The position numbers were made by a program, and so were the translations under genes. Below are positions 18,108 through 24,992 of a DNA stretch of 64,000 bases, one piece after another. Source of the DNA: Permianibacter sp046297695. GTDB taxonomy: Bacteria; Pseudomonadota; Gammaproteobacteria; Enterobacterales; Permianibacteraceae. The stretch is taken from positions 53,527 to 117,526 of the forward strand of contig JBKBHF010000006.1 of NCBI GenBank assembly GCA_046297695.1, given 5' to 3'. How positions within the stretch are numbered: the stretch's first letter is position 1; each line of letters starts with the position of its first letter. The notes beneath the pieces were generated by a model, which did no database searches, was not told the origin of the DNA, and was given only the letters and a program-made list of their open reading frames with translations.

Positions 18108-18230
18108 CGGCAACACCTCAAACGGCTGCGGTGAGCAAGCGGGCGGTGGCGTCATCGAGCAAGGACACTGGTCGCACGCCGCTGCCGGCGTCGGCCTTTG
18201 CAAGTGATACGAGCCAAGCCAGCGAACCGT

Positions 18231-18800
18231 TCACGACGACAACGATTGCTGCCGTCGCATTGCAGTCGGTTGCGCGGCCGCTTGCACGCGCCAAAGCAGC
18301 GTCAACGCCAGCCAACCCGCGACCAGGCTCACGCCGTAGCCAAACGGATGCAATATCGTCGCCGCGCCCAGTGCGGCGCCAGCGAAGTAAGCGAGTGGCG
18401 CAGCAACGGCAAACAGCGTGAGCTGGCTTGCCAGATTCGGCAAGCATCGCTGCAGACGCGGCACGGTCAAGGCAAAGCTGAGCCACAGCAGCACCAGCCA
18501 AAGTGGCAGACCAAAGGCGGCGGCATCGCGAAACTGGACCAGCCCGAGCTGCACCGTCAGCGCGTCCAGCAACAACCCGCTGCCACACAACCTTGGCAGC
18601 CGACGCAGACTCGGTACGTTGTCACGATCCAGCCACCAGGCCAGCGCGAACTGCAGCAGCAGGGCCGCCGCCGCGAGCAGCGCGCCCGACAGAATCGCGG
18701 CCCACCAGACCGCTTGGGCCATCAGCACCGGCAGCCACGCGGCGGCCGACGGCAGCAACCGGTAGTTGCCAGCGTGATAAAACGGACCACGGTAGAACAT
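18231..18800 (-). CDS. DUF2878 family integral membrane protein
   Basis: This 189-residue protein consists mostly of hydrophobic helices (about five segments, for example PVLMAQAVWWAAILSGALL and LTLFAVAAPLAYFAGAALG), with conserved ILHPFGYGVS near residue 150. It matches the uncharacterised DUF2878 family found beside CFA-type methyltransferases. It lies 32 bp after the methyltransferase gene and 123 bp before the chalcone-isomerase-like gene, within the same operon. The role is unknown; a membrane-lipid partner function is inferred from context only. Confidence 0.8.
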   Translation of the reverse strand: MFYRGPFYHAGNYRLLPSAAAWLPVLMAQAVWWAAILSGALLAAAALLLQFALAWWLDRDNVPSLRRLPRLCGSGLLLDALTVQLGLVQFRDAAAFGLPLWLVLLWLSFALTVPRLQRCLPNLASQLTLFAVAAPLAYFAGAALGAATILHPFGYGVSLVAGWLALTLLWRVQAAAQPTAMRRQQSLSS

Positions 18801-18832
18801 CGGTCAGGTTCTCCTGGCGATCGCGGCCAATG

Positions 18833-20080
18833 TCAGGGCAACGCGGCGATGCAGCGCGGCTTGTGCATCAGCATCTGCGCGCAGCTGATCACCCGCTCGC
18901 GGAAGCCTCCTTCGCAGTAGCAGAGGTAGTACTCCCACATGCGGATGAAGCGCTCGTCATAACCGAGAGCGCGGATATCGTTGAGCTTGTGGTGGAAACG
19001 ATCGCGCCAGTCTTTCAGCGTGCGGGCGTAATGCAGGCCGATGTCTTCATGATGGACCAGGCGCAGGTCCGTGGCATCGCGCAGGCATTCGCCGATGCGG
19101 GTGTTCGACGGCAGCGCGCCGCCCGGAAAAATGTAGCGCTGGATAAAGTCGACATTTTTGGCGGCGTAATCGTAGCGCTGGTCGGCGATGGTGATGCTCT
19201 GCAGCAGGAAGGCGCCGTTGGCTTTCAGCAGGCTGGAACATTTGCGGAAATACTGCGGCAGATACTGCAAGCCGACCGCTTCGATCATCTCGACCGATAC
19301 CAACTTGTCGTACTGGCCGTTCAGGTCGCGATAATCTTCCAGCAACAGCTCGATGCGATCACCGAGGCCGGCGGCGTCGATACGCTCACGCGCCAATGCG
19401 TGCTGCTCTTTCGAAATGGTGGTGGTGGTGACTTTGCAGCCGAAAGTCTGGGCGAGGTAGACGCTGAGGCCACCCCAGCCGGTACCAATCTCGAGCAGGT
19501 GATCATTCGGGCCGAGCTGCAGCTTCTCGCCGATGCGCTGCAACTTGTGCCGGGCCGCCGTATCGAGAGTGCTGTCCGGACTCGGGTAGATGGCGCTGGA
19601 ATACATCATCAGCGGGTCCAGCCAGAGCTGGAACATGTCATTGCCGAGATCGTAGTGCGCCGCAATGTTTTTGCGTGCCTGGCTCTGGCTGTTGCGGCGC
19701 CACCAGTGCAGGCCTTTGCGGGCCAGATTGGTGAAAAAGGCAACCTTGCTTTCCATTTGGTCGAGCAGGTCCAGGTTGCGGGCAAAAATCTGCACCAGCG
19801 AGGTCAAATCGTTGCAGCGCCAGTCGCCGTTCATGTAGCTCTCAGCGGCGCCGATGCTGCCGCCGAGCGCAATTTCTGCCCAGGCGTCGGGGTGCAGGAT
19901 GTGCAGCTCGGCATGCAGCGGCGCGTCGGCATCACCGAAGCGGGCGTGCTGGCCTTCCTCGTGGACGCTGATGCTGCCACCTTGCAGTTGACTGAGCTTG
20001 TCCAGCACGGCACGACGGCAGCGCTGGGTCAGTACGGAGTCGCGTACGGGCAGGCGCTGACTTTCTATCTGGGCACTCAT
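18833..20080 (-). CDS. Cyclopropane-fatty-acyl-phospholipid synthase family methyltransferase
   Basis: This 415-residue SAM-dependent enzyme acts on unsaturated acyl chains of membrane phospholipids. The SAM-binding motif is LLEIGTGWGGLSVYLAQTFG, and the C-terminal YCEGGFRERVI matches the catalytic tail of CFA synthases. The N-terminal ~100 residues form the phospholipid-binding part. In this gene neighbourhood the product may be a methylated or furan-type fatty acid (as for the UfaM methylase of Rhodobacter), not a cyclopropane; the sequence alone cannot decide. Its ATG overlaps the DUF1365 stop (ATGA), showing tight coupling. Confidence 0.88.
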   Translation of the reverse strand: MSAQIESQRLPVRDSVLTQRCRRAVLDKLSQLQGGSISVHEEGQHARFGDADAPLHAELHILHPDAWAEIALGGSIGAAESYMNGDWRCNDLTSLVQIFARNLDLLDQMESKVAFFTNLARKGLHWWRRNSQSQARKNIAAHYDLGNDMFQLWLDPLMMYSSAIYPSPDSTLDTAARHKLQRIGEKLQLGPNDHLLEIGTGWGGLSVYLAQTFGCKVTTTTISKEQHALARERIDAAGLGDRIELLLEDYRDLNGQYDKLVSVEMIEAVGLQYLPQYFRKCSSLLKANGAFLLQSITIADQRYDYAAKNVDFIQRYIFPGGALPSNTRIGECLRDATDLRLVHHEDIGLHYARTLKDWRDRFHHKLNDIRALGYDERFIRMWEYYLCYCEGGFRERVISCAQMLMHKPRCIAALP

Positions 20081-20919
20081 TTCAGACTCTCCGGTGCGGT
20101 CGTGATCAGCTTGCTATCATCGGTGTTGGCCAGGTATTCCGTGTTTTTCGCGGCGGCGGTGTGGCCCGGGTGTGAGTAGAACCGCGCGCGCTTGCCAAAC
20201 AGTTTCACGGCTTGCCAATAAATGCCGAGCAGGGTTTTCAACCCTTGCGGCCAGTGTTGCCACAGTTCGCGCTGCAGTTGCTGTGGCGCAAGAGCGGCTT
20301 CTTTCTGCAACGCCAAGGTGGCCCGAAATACCGTTACGCCCTGACGGCTGTTTCGGATCTGTACGTTCAATTGTTCGTTCGGCTGATTCAGCTGCCAGTG
20401 ATACTGCAGATCCATCGGCAGGAAGGGCGACACATGGAAGTGTTTGCCGTGCGCGGCCGGCTGCGCCGCCGTGCGCAGGTCGAGCGCATAGCAATGCCGC
20501 TGCAACCAAGGCGTGTTGCGCACTTCCGCGAGCACGTATTGCAAGTGGCTACCGCTGCGGTCGTAGCAGTAATACAAGGTCAACGGATTGAAACCGATGC
20601 CAAACACCCGCGGCGCGGTCAACATGCGGATCGGGCCGTCCGGGCCGGTTCCCAGTTGAGCGGCGATTTCATCACTGACCGCCTGCTTGAGTGATGGCGT
20701 ATCGGCACGCAGATAATCGCGCCGGCGCAGCCAGCCCAGTGCTGGCCGGGTCAGCGACCAGCCGCGCGCGGCGGTGAACAGGGTTTCGATTTCGTCCAGA
20801 TCCAGCCACAGCAATCGCATCCGGTAGGCGAAGCGATGGGCCGGTGCGAGATCGCGCCGGTGGGTCAACACGCCGGTGTAAACGGCGCTGCGCCATTGCT
20901 CGTTTATCGCGTTGCTCAT
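20077..20919 (-). CDS. DUF1365 family protein
   Basis: This 280-residue protein has family hallmarks VYTGVLTHRRDLAPAHRFAYRM near the start, RVFGIGFNPLTLYYCYD in the centre and GKHFHVSPFLPMDLQY. DUF1365 genes are almost always next to a flavin amine oxidase-like gene and a CFA-type methyltransferase, as here. The biochemical role is not established. The start ATG at 20919 overlaps the flavoprotein stop by four bases (ATGA), and its own stop overlaps the methyltransferase ATG the same way, so the three are one translational unit. Confidence 0.88.
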   Translation of the reverse strand: MSNAINEQWRSAVYTGVLTHRRDLAPAHRFAYRMRLLWLDLDEIETLFTAARGWSLTRPALGWLRRRDYLRADTPSLKQAVSDEIAAQLGTGPDGPIRMLTAPRVFGIGFNPLTLYYCYDRSGSHLQYVLAEVRNTPWLQRHCYALDLRTAAQPAAHGKHFHVSPFLPMDLQYHWQLNQPNEQLNVQIRNSRQGVTVFRATLALQKEAALAPQQLQRELWQHWPQGLKTLLGIYWQAVKLFGKRARFYSHPGHTAAAKNTEYLANTDDSKLITTAPESLK

Positions 20920-22184
20920 GGTGAACCTCGCAGGGCGTTGACCACGTGCTCGGCGCTGCGCACGCCGTCTTCGTGGAAGCCGTAAAACCAATAGGCACCG
21001 CAATAATGGCTGCGCCGGACGCCACTGATTTCGGCGTGCCGCTGCTGAGCCTGCACGGCGGCGCGGCTGAACTGCGGGTGCGAATAAAGATAGCGGCCGA
21101 GCACGCGTTCCGGAGCAATCGCGCCGGTACGGTTCAGCGTAACGCAGAAGGTTTCCGGCGCCGACAGGCGCTGCAGGATGTTCATGTTGTAGGTGAGCGT
21201 CGGCAAGCTGCTGCCTTCGCGCGCCGGTGGCAGCAGGTAATTCCAGGCCGCCCAGGCACGCGGCGTTTTCGGCAGCAAGCGGGTGTCGGTGTGCAGCACC
21301 ACTTCGCTGGCTTTGTACGGAATGGCCGACAGGATCTCGCGCTCGGCGCTGGACGGATCAGCCAGCAGGGCCAGGGCTTCATCGCTGTGGCAGGCGAAAA
21401 TCACCTGATCGAAGCGCTCGCTGCGGCCGTCAACCAGGGTGAGATCGACGCCATCGGCGTGCCGGCTGACGCTGCGCACCGGCGTCTGCCGATGCACAGT
21501 TGCCGGCAGCCGCTGCAACAGGGCATCGACATAGCTGCGGCTACCATTTTTGATCACATACCACTGCGGCCGGTCGTTGACGTTGAGCAGGCCATGGTTG
21601 TCACAGAATTGCAAAAAGAACCCGAGCGGAAACTCACTCACGTCACGCAGTGGGGTCGACCAGATGGCGGCTGTCATCGGTGCCAGATAATGGCTGATCA
21701 CCGGGCCGCTGAACTGATGCTCGCGCAGGAACTGCGCCAAGGTCTGTTCGTCGCTGATGGCTTGGTCGCGCAGTACCTGTTTGGCCAGGCCGTTGAAGCG
21801 CAGGATGTCACGGATAAGGCGCCAGAAACGCGGTGACAGCAGATTGCGTCGTTGCGCAAACAACGTATTGAGGTTGTGGCCGTTGTATTCCAGGCCGCTG
21901 TCGGCACAGCTGACGGCGAAACTCATGTCAGTCGCGGTGCGTTCGATGCCAAGCTCGGCCAACAGTTGCAGGAACAGCGGGTAAGTCCGGTCGTTGCAGA
22001 CAATAAAGCCGGTGTCGATGGCATAACGGCCACTTGGCATGCTCACATCGACCGTATGGGTATGGCCGCCGACATAATCGTTGGCCTCAAACAGCGTGAC
22101 TTGATGCTGTGGCGCCAGTCGCCACGCCGCATACAAACCTGAAATACCACCACCAACGATTGCCAGTTTCACGCGTTCACTCAC
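20916..22184 (-). CDS. NAD(P)/FAD-dependent oxidoreductase, amine oxidase-like
   Basis: This 422-residue flavoprotein has an N-terminal Rossmann motif (AIVGGGISGLYAAWRLA), an FAD-contacting GGHTHTV and the conserved FIVCNDRTYPLF segment. This family accompanies DUF1365 and CFA-type genes. In Rhodobacter a desaturase of this neighbourhood type (UfaD) acts in furan fatty acid synthesis, so a fatty-acyl oxidation role is plausible here by context. There are 20 bp between the SDR stop and this ATG at 22184, and a 4-bp overlap with DUF1365. Confidence 0.86.
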   Translation of the reverse strand: MSERVKLAIVGGGISGLYAAWRLAPQHQVTLFEANDYVGGHTHTVDVSMPSGRYAIDTGFIVCNDRTYPLFLQLLAELGIERTATDMSFAVSCADSGLEYNGHNLNTLFAQRRNLLSPRFWRLIRDILRFNGLAKQVLRDQAISDEQTLAQFLREHQFSGPVISHYLAPMTAAIWSTPLRDVSEFPLGFFLQFCDNHGLLNVNDRPQWYVIKNGSRSYVDALLQRLPATVHRQTPVRSVSRHADGVDLTLVDGRSERFDQVIFACHSDEALALLADPSSAEREILSAIPYKASEVVLHTDTRLLPKTPRAWAAWNYLLPPAREGSSLPTLTYNMNILQRLSAPETFCVTLNRTGAIAPERVLGRYLYSHPQFSRAAVQAQQRHAEISGVRRSHYCGAYWFYGFHEDGVRSAEHVVNALRGSP

Positions 22185-22204
22185 TATGGATGTCTTGATT
22201 CGGT

Positions 22205-22969
22205 TCAGGCTTTGACCAGGGAGCCGGTCAGTTTTTGTTGTACGCCCAGCGGTAATGCGCCGAGCAATTTCAGCAAGCCGGTGAACCGGCGTGGGAAATG
22301 AATTTCTTTTTTGTTGCGGCGCAGCCCGCTGACGATTTCGCGCGCAGCGGCCTCGGCGCTAATCTGGCAAGGCATGGCAAAGTCGTTGCGGTCGGTCAAC
22401 GGGGTTTTGACAAAGCCAGGACAAATCACGTTGACGCTGATGCCGGCCGGCCGCAAGCCGAGTCGCAGGGTGTGCAGAAGATAGCTCATGGCCGCTTTCG
22501 AGGCGCCATAGGCTTCGGCGCGCGGCAATGGCAGGTAAGCGGCCGAACTCGACACGGCGGCGATCTGCGGTTGCAGACCTTTGCGCAGCAGCGGCAACGC
22601 TGCTTCGATGCAGCGGCTGAGGCCGAAGAAATTGGTCGCCATCACCCGTTCGACCACCGCGCTATCCAGCGCGCCGTGGTCGATGTACTCGCAGGTGCCG
22701 GCGTTATAGATAAGCGTGTCGATGGCGCCGAAACTGTTTTCGATGCGCCGCACCGCCGCCTGGATGTCTTCCGGTTTGGTGACATCGCAGGGCACAACCA
22801 ACTCCTGGTCCGGATACTCGGCGGCGAGTTCACCGAGCGGCGCGGTCCGGCGGGCGGACAGCGCGACCTTGTGGCCCTCGGCGAGCAGTTGTCGCGCCAA
22901 TGCCAGGCCAATGCCCGAGCTGGCGCCCACCAGCCAGATGCGTCGCGGTTGCGCGTTTGACCAGCTCAT
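22205..22969 (-). CDS. Short-chain dehydrogenase/reductase
   Basis: This 254-residue enzyme has NAD(P)-binding GASSGIGLALARQL, the NAG motif (IYNAGT), catalytic Ser-Tyr-Lys in SSSAAYLPLPRAEAYGASKAAM and the PGFVKT loop. It is a cytoplasmic oxidoreductase of unknown substrate. Position in the photolyase/CFA operon suggests an acyl or carbonyl product of lipid oxidation. Its ATG overlaps the stop of the NTF2-like gene (4 bp). Confidence 0.88.
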   Translation of the reverse strand: MSWSNAQPRRIWLVGASSGIGLALARQLLAEGHKVALSARRTAPLGELAAEYPDQELVVPCDVTKPEDIQAAVRRIENSFGAIDTLIYNAGTCEYIDHGALDSAVVERVMATNFFGLSRCIEAALPLLRKGLQPQIAAVSSSAAYLPLPRAEAYGASKAAMSYLLHTLRLGLRPAGISVNVICPGFVKTPLTDRNDFAMPCQISAEAAAREIVSGLRRNKKEIHFPRRFTGLLKLLGALPLGVQQKLTGSLVKA

Positions 22970-23382
22970 GCGATGCGCTCCTTGATGCGGCGAATGGCCC
23001 AGCCAATCACCGGCACCTGCTCGTACAGCAAGGCGCCGGCATCAAAGAAATCACGATGCAGGGTGATGCGATCGGTGAATTCCAGTTCGGTCACGCCCGG
23101 CACATGCAAAGTCCTGCCGCTGTTCAGGCGTGGATGCGACAGCGACATGGTCCAGCGGATCAGCGCCGAGCTGTCATCCTGCAAGACCCGCTCGAACTGG
23201 AACTCGACATGCCGGACATTGCTGTACATGCCGGCGAAGTACGCCTTCAGCGGCTGCAGCCCCTCGATTCGGTGAAACGGATCGATGAACAGCACGTTCT
23301 CGGCGTAGACCCGGCCGAGCTGCTCCAGATTGCCGGCGTGCAGGTTGCGATAAAGCTGTTGAACTTCTGCGACCAATGTCAT
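22966..23382 (-). CDS. NTF2-like (SnoaL-type) protein
   Basis: This 138-residue protein has the NTF2/SnoaL cone fold pattern (VQQLYRNLHAGNLEQLGRVYAENVLFIDPFH, then RTLHVPGVTELEF and a C-terminal LLYEQVPVIGWAIRRIKERI helix). Such proteins are small enzymes or ligand-binding partners. ATG at 23382 is the start, with GAGG upstream; the longer open frame to 23502 is not protein-like. It is second in the operon, 76 bp after the photolyase and overlapping the SDR. The specific role is unknown. Confidence 0.82.
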   Translation of the reverse strand: MTLVAEVQQLYRNLHAGNLEQLGRVYAENVLFIDPFHRIEGLQPLKAYFAGMYSNVRHVEFQFERVLQDDSSALIRWTMSLSHPRLNSGRTLHVPGVTELEFTDRITLHRDFFDAGALLYEQVPVIGWAIRRIKERIA

Positions 23383-23458
23383 GGTTGCCTCGATAATGAT
23401 GGACAAATGTCCGCGCGTTGCGGCGCTCCGACGCGCGGCCGGAAAACGGTGATTCGGG

Positions 23459-24865
23459 TCATACTTCAAGCGCCAGCTGTGCGGTCGGCAGCTTGCCGCC
23501 AAGGCGTTGGAAGTGGCTGATGGCCAGCGCGCGACTCTGCTTCAGGTCCACCATCGGTGCCGGGTAGCCACGACGGGCGCCGGCCAGATGAATGCTGGCA
23601 GGAGGTTCATTGCGCAGCTCACTGACCCAGTTACGCACGAACGTGCCTTCGGGATCAAACTTCTGCGCCTGGCTCTCCGGATTGAATACCCGGAAATATG
23701 GCGCGGCATCGGTGCCGGTGGAGGCGCTCCATTGCCAGCCGCCGTTGTTGGCAGCAAATTCGCCGTCGATCAACTGATCCAGAAAGTACTGCTCACCCCA
23801 GCGCCAATCGATGAACAGGTTCTTGGTCAGGAATGACGCGACGATCATCCGCAGCCGATTGTGCATCCAGCCGGTCTCGTTCAAGCAGCGCATGGCGGCA
23901 TCGACGATCGGAATGCCGGTTTCACCGGCACACCAGCGTTGGAAATCCGCCTCGTCATAGCGCCAGGGCAACCGATCCGTTTCTTCTTTGAATGGTTTGC
24001 CTTTGGAAAGTCGCGGGATCTGTGCCATCAAATGCTGATAGAACTCGCGCCAAAGAATTTCACTGCGAAAGCCAACACTGCCTTCACCGGGCACCGTGGC
24101 GGCAGCCTGCCAAACCTGGCGGGGCGACAACACACCCAACATCAGATACGGCGACAACCGACTGGTGCCGGCATGATCGGGCCGGTCACGCTCGTCCTTG
24201 TAATGACGAACCGCTTGTTTGCAGAACTGCTGCAAGCGCGTCAGTGCGGCGGCTTCGCCGACCGGCCAATCGGTAAGGGCAAACGACGTCTCGCCGGCAA
24301 ACGCAGCAGGAACCGGATCAGCGTTGAGCGGATTGGCCGGCATCCGCGACGGCGGCGGCAACAGCGCAAACGTGGCCGGCAGGCGCGCTTCGCAGGCGCG
24401 ACGGAACGGCGTGTAGACGGTGTAGGGCTGCTGTTTGTCCGCAGTCAGTACGCTGCCCGGCGGCAGCAGGACATGATCGCAGAACCGGTGCACGGCAAGT
24501 CCGGCGGCCTGCGCGATGCGGCTCAAGCGGGCGTCGCGGTCCTGCTCGTGCACGCCGTACTCATCATTGAAATAGATGGCATGACAGCCGTGCGTCTGGG
24601 CAAATGCCAGCACCTCATCGGCCTGGCCGACAATGCGCCGGCTGAAGATGAGCTTCAGCGGAATGTTCCGCTCCGCCAGCGCAGTCGACAGTGCCCGCAA
24701 ATGCTCGCGCAAAAAGGCGCGCTTGCGACCGGCCCAGCGATGCTGCTGCCACTGCTGTTCGCTCAGCAGATACAGCGCCGTCACCGGAGCATCGCCGGTA
24801 CAGGCGGCTGCCAGGGCGCTGTTGTCGGCAAGGCGCAAATCGTGTCGGAACCAGACCAGTTTCAC
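23459..24865 (-). CDS. phrB: Deoxyribodipyrimidine photolyase (class I CPD type)
   Basis: This 468-residue blue-light enzyme splits cyclobutane pyrimidine dimers. The N-terminal chromophore domain (LVWFRHDLRLADNSAL) is followed by the FAD domain with TSRLSPYLMLGVLSPRQV, EILWREFYQHL, WMHNRLRMIVASFLTKNL and WQWSASTGTDAAPYFRVFNP. The usual length is 470-480. Translation starts at GTG 24865. It is the first gene of the operon; an ECF-type promoter (24903-24928) lies 37 bp upstream, which fits induction by light or singlet oxygen. Confidence 0.94.
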   Translation of the reverse strand: MKLVWFRHDLRLADNSALAAACTGDAPVTALYLLSEQQWQQHRWAGRKRAFLREHLRALSTALAERNIPLKLIFSRRIVGQADEVLAFAQTHGCHAIYFNDEYGVHEQDRDARLSRIAQAAGLAVHRFCDHVLLPPGSVLTADKQQPYTVYTPFRRACEARLPATFALLPPPSRMPANPLNADPVPAAFAGETSFALTDWPVGEAAALTRLQQFCKQAVRHYKDERDRPDHAGTSRLSPYLMLGVLSPRQVWQAAATVPGEGSVGFRSEILWREFYQHLMAQIPRLSKGKPFKEETDRLPWRYDEADFQRWCAGETGIPIVDAAMRCLNETGWMHNRLRMIVASFLTKNLFIDWRWGEQYFLDQLIDGEFAANNGGWQWSASTGTDAAPYFRVFNPESQAQKFDPEGTFVRNWVSELRNEPPASIHLAGARRGYPAPMVDLKQSRALAISHFQRLGGKLPTAQLALEV

Positions 24866-24902
24866 GGTGCAGACATCCGCGTGGGGTGGGGGTACGGACT
24901 TC

Positions 24903-24928
24903 TACGTCCTTGCCCGATCACCGGATCA
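24903..24928 (-). promoter_or_regulatory. RpoE/ChrR-type ECF sigma promoter for the photolyase-lipid operon
   Basis: On the minus strand TGATCC (24928-24923) is followed 16 bp later by CGTA (24906-24903). This matches the -35/-10 pattern of the ChrR-controlled (ECF11-type) sigma factors that respond to singlet oxygen. The start site would fall near 24895, about 30 bp before the phr GTG. The downstream gene set is the typical regulon of this sigma factor. The sigma and ChrR genes are not in the window. Confidence 0.7.
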
Positions 24929-24948
24929 CTGTGGGAGTCGCTGTGGGG

Positions 24949-24974
24949 AAAAAACGGCGCCAGAGGCGCCGTTT
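24949..24974 (-). terminator. Rho-independent terminator after the TonB receptor gene
   Basis: On the minus strand a 10-bp stem (AAACGGCGCC / GGCGCCGTTT) with a 3-nt loop is followed by a T run. It lies 19 bp after the receptor stop and just upstream of the photolyase promoter. Confidence 0.9.
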
Positions 24975-24992
24975 CGATGTGAGAGCCGCGCT

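Noticed and set aside
18118..18230. Short minus-strand peptide (about 37 residues) between the DUF2878 and chalcone-isomerase-like genes
   Set aside because: No ribosome binding site or conserved start; it may only be an open frame. DUF2878 already has a normal length, so a frameshifted extension is unlikely.
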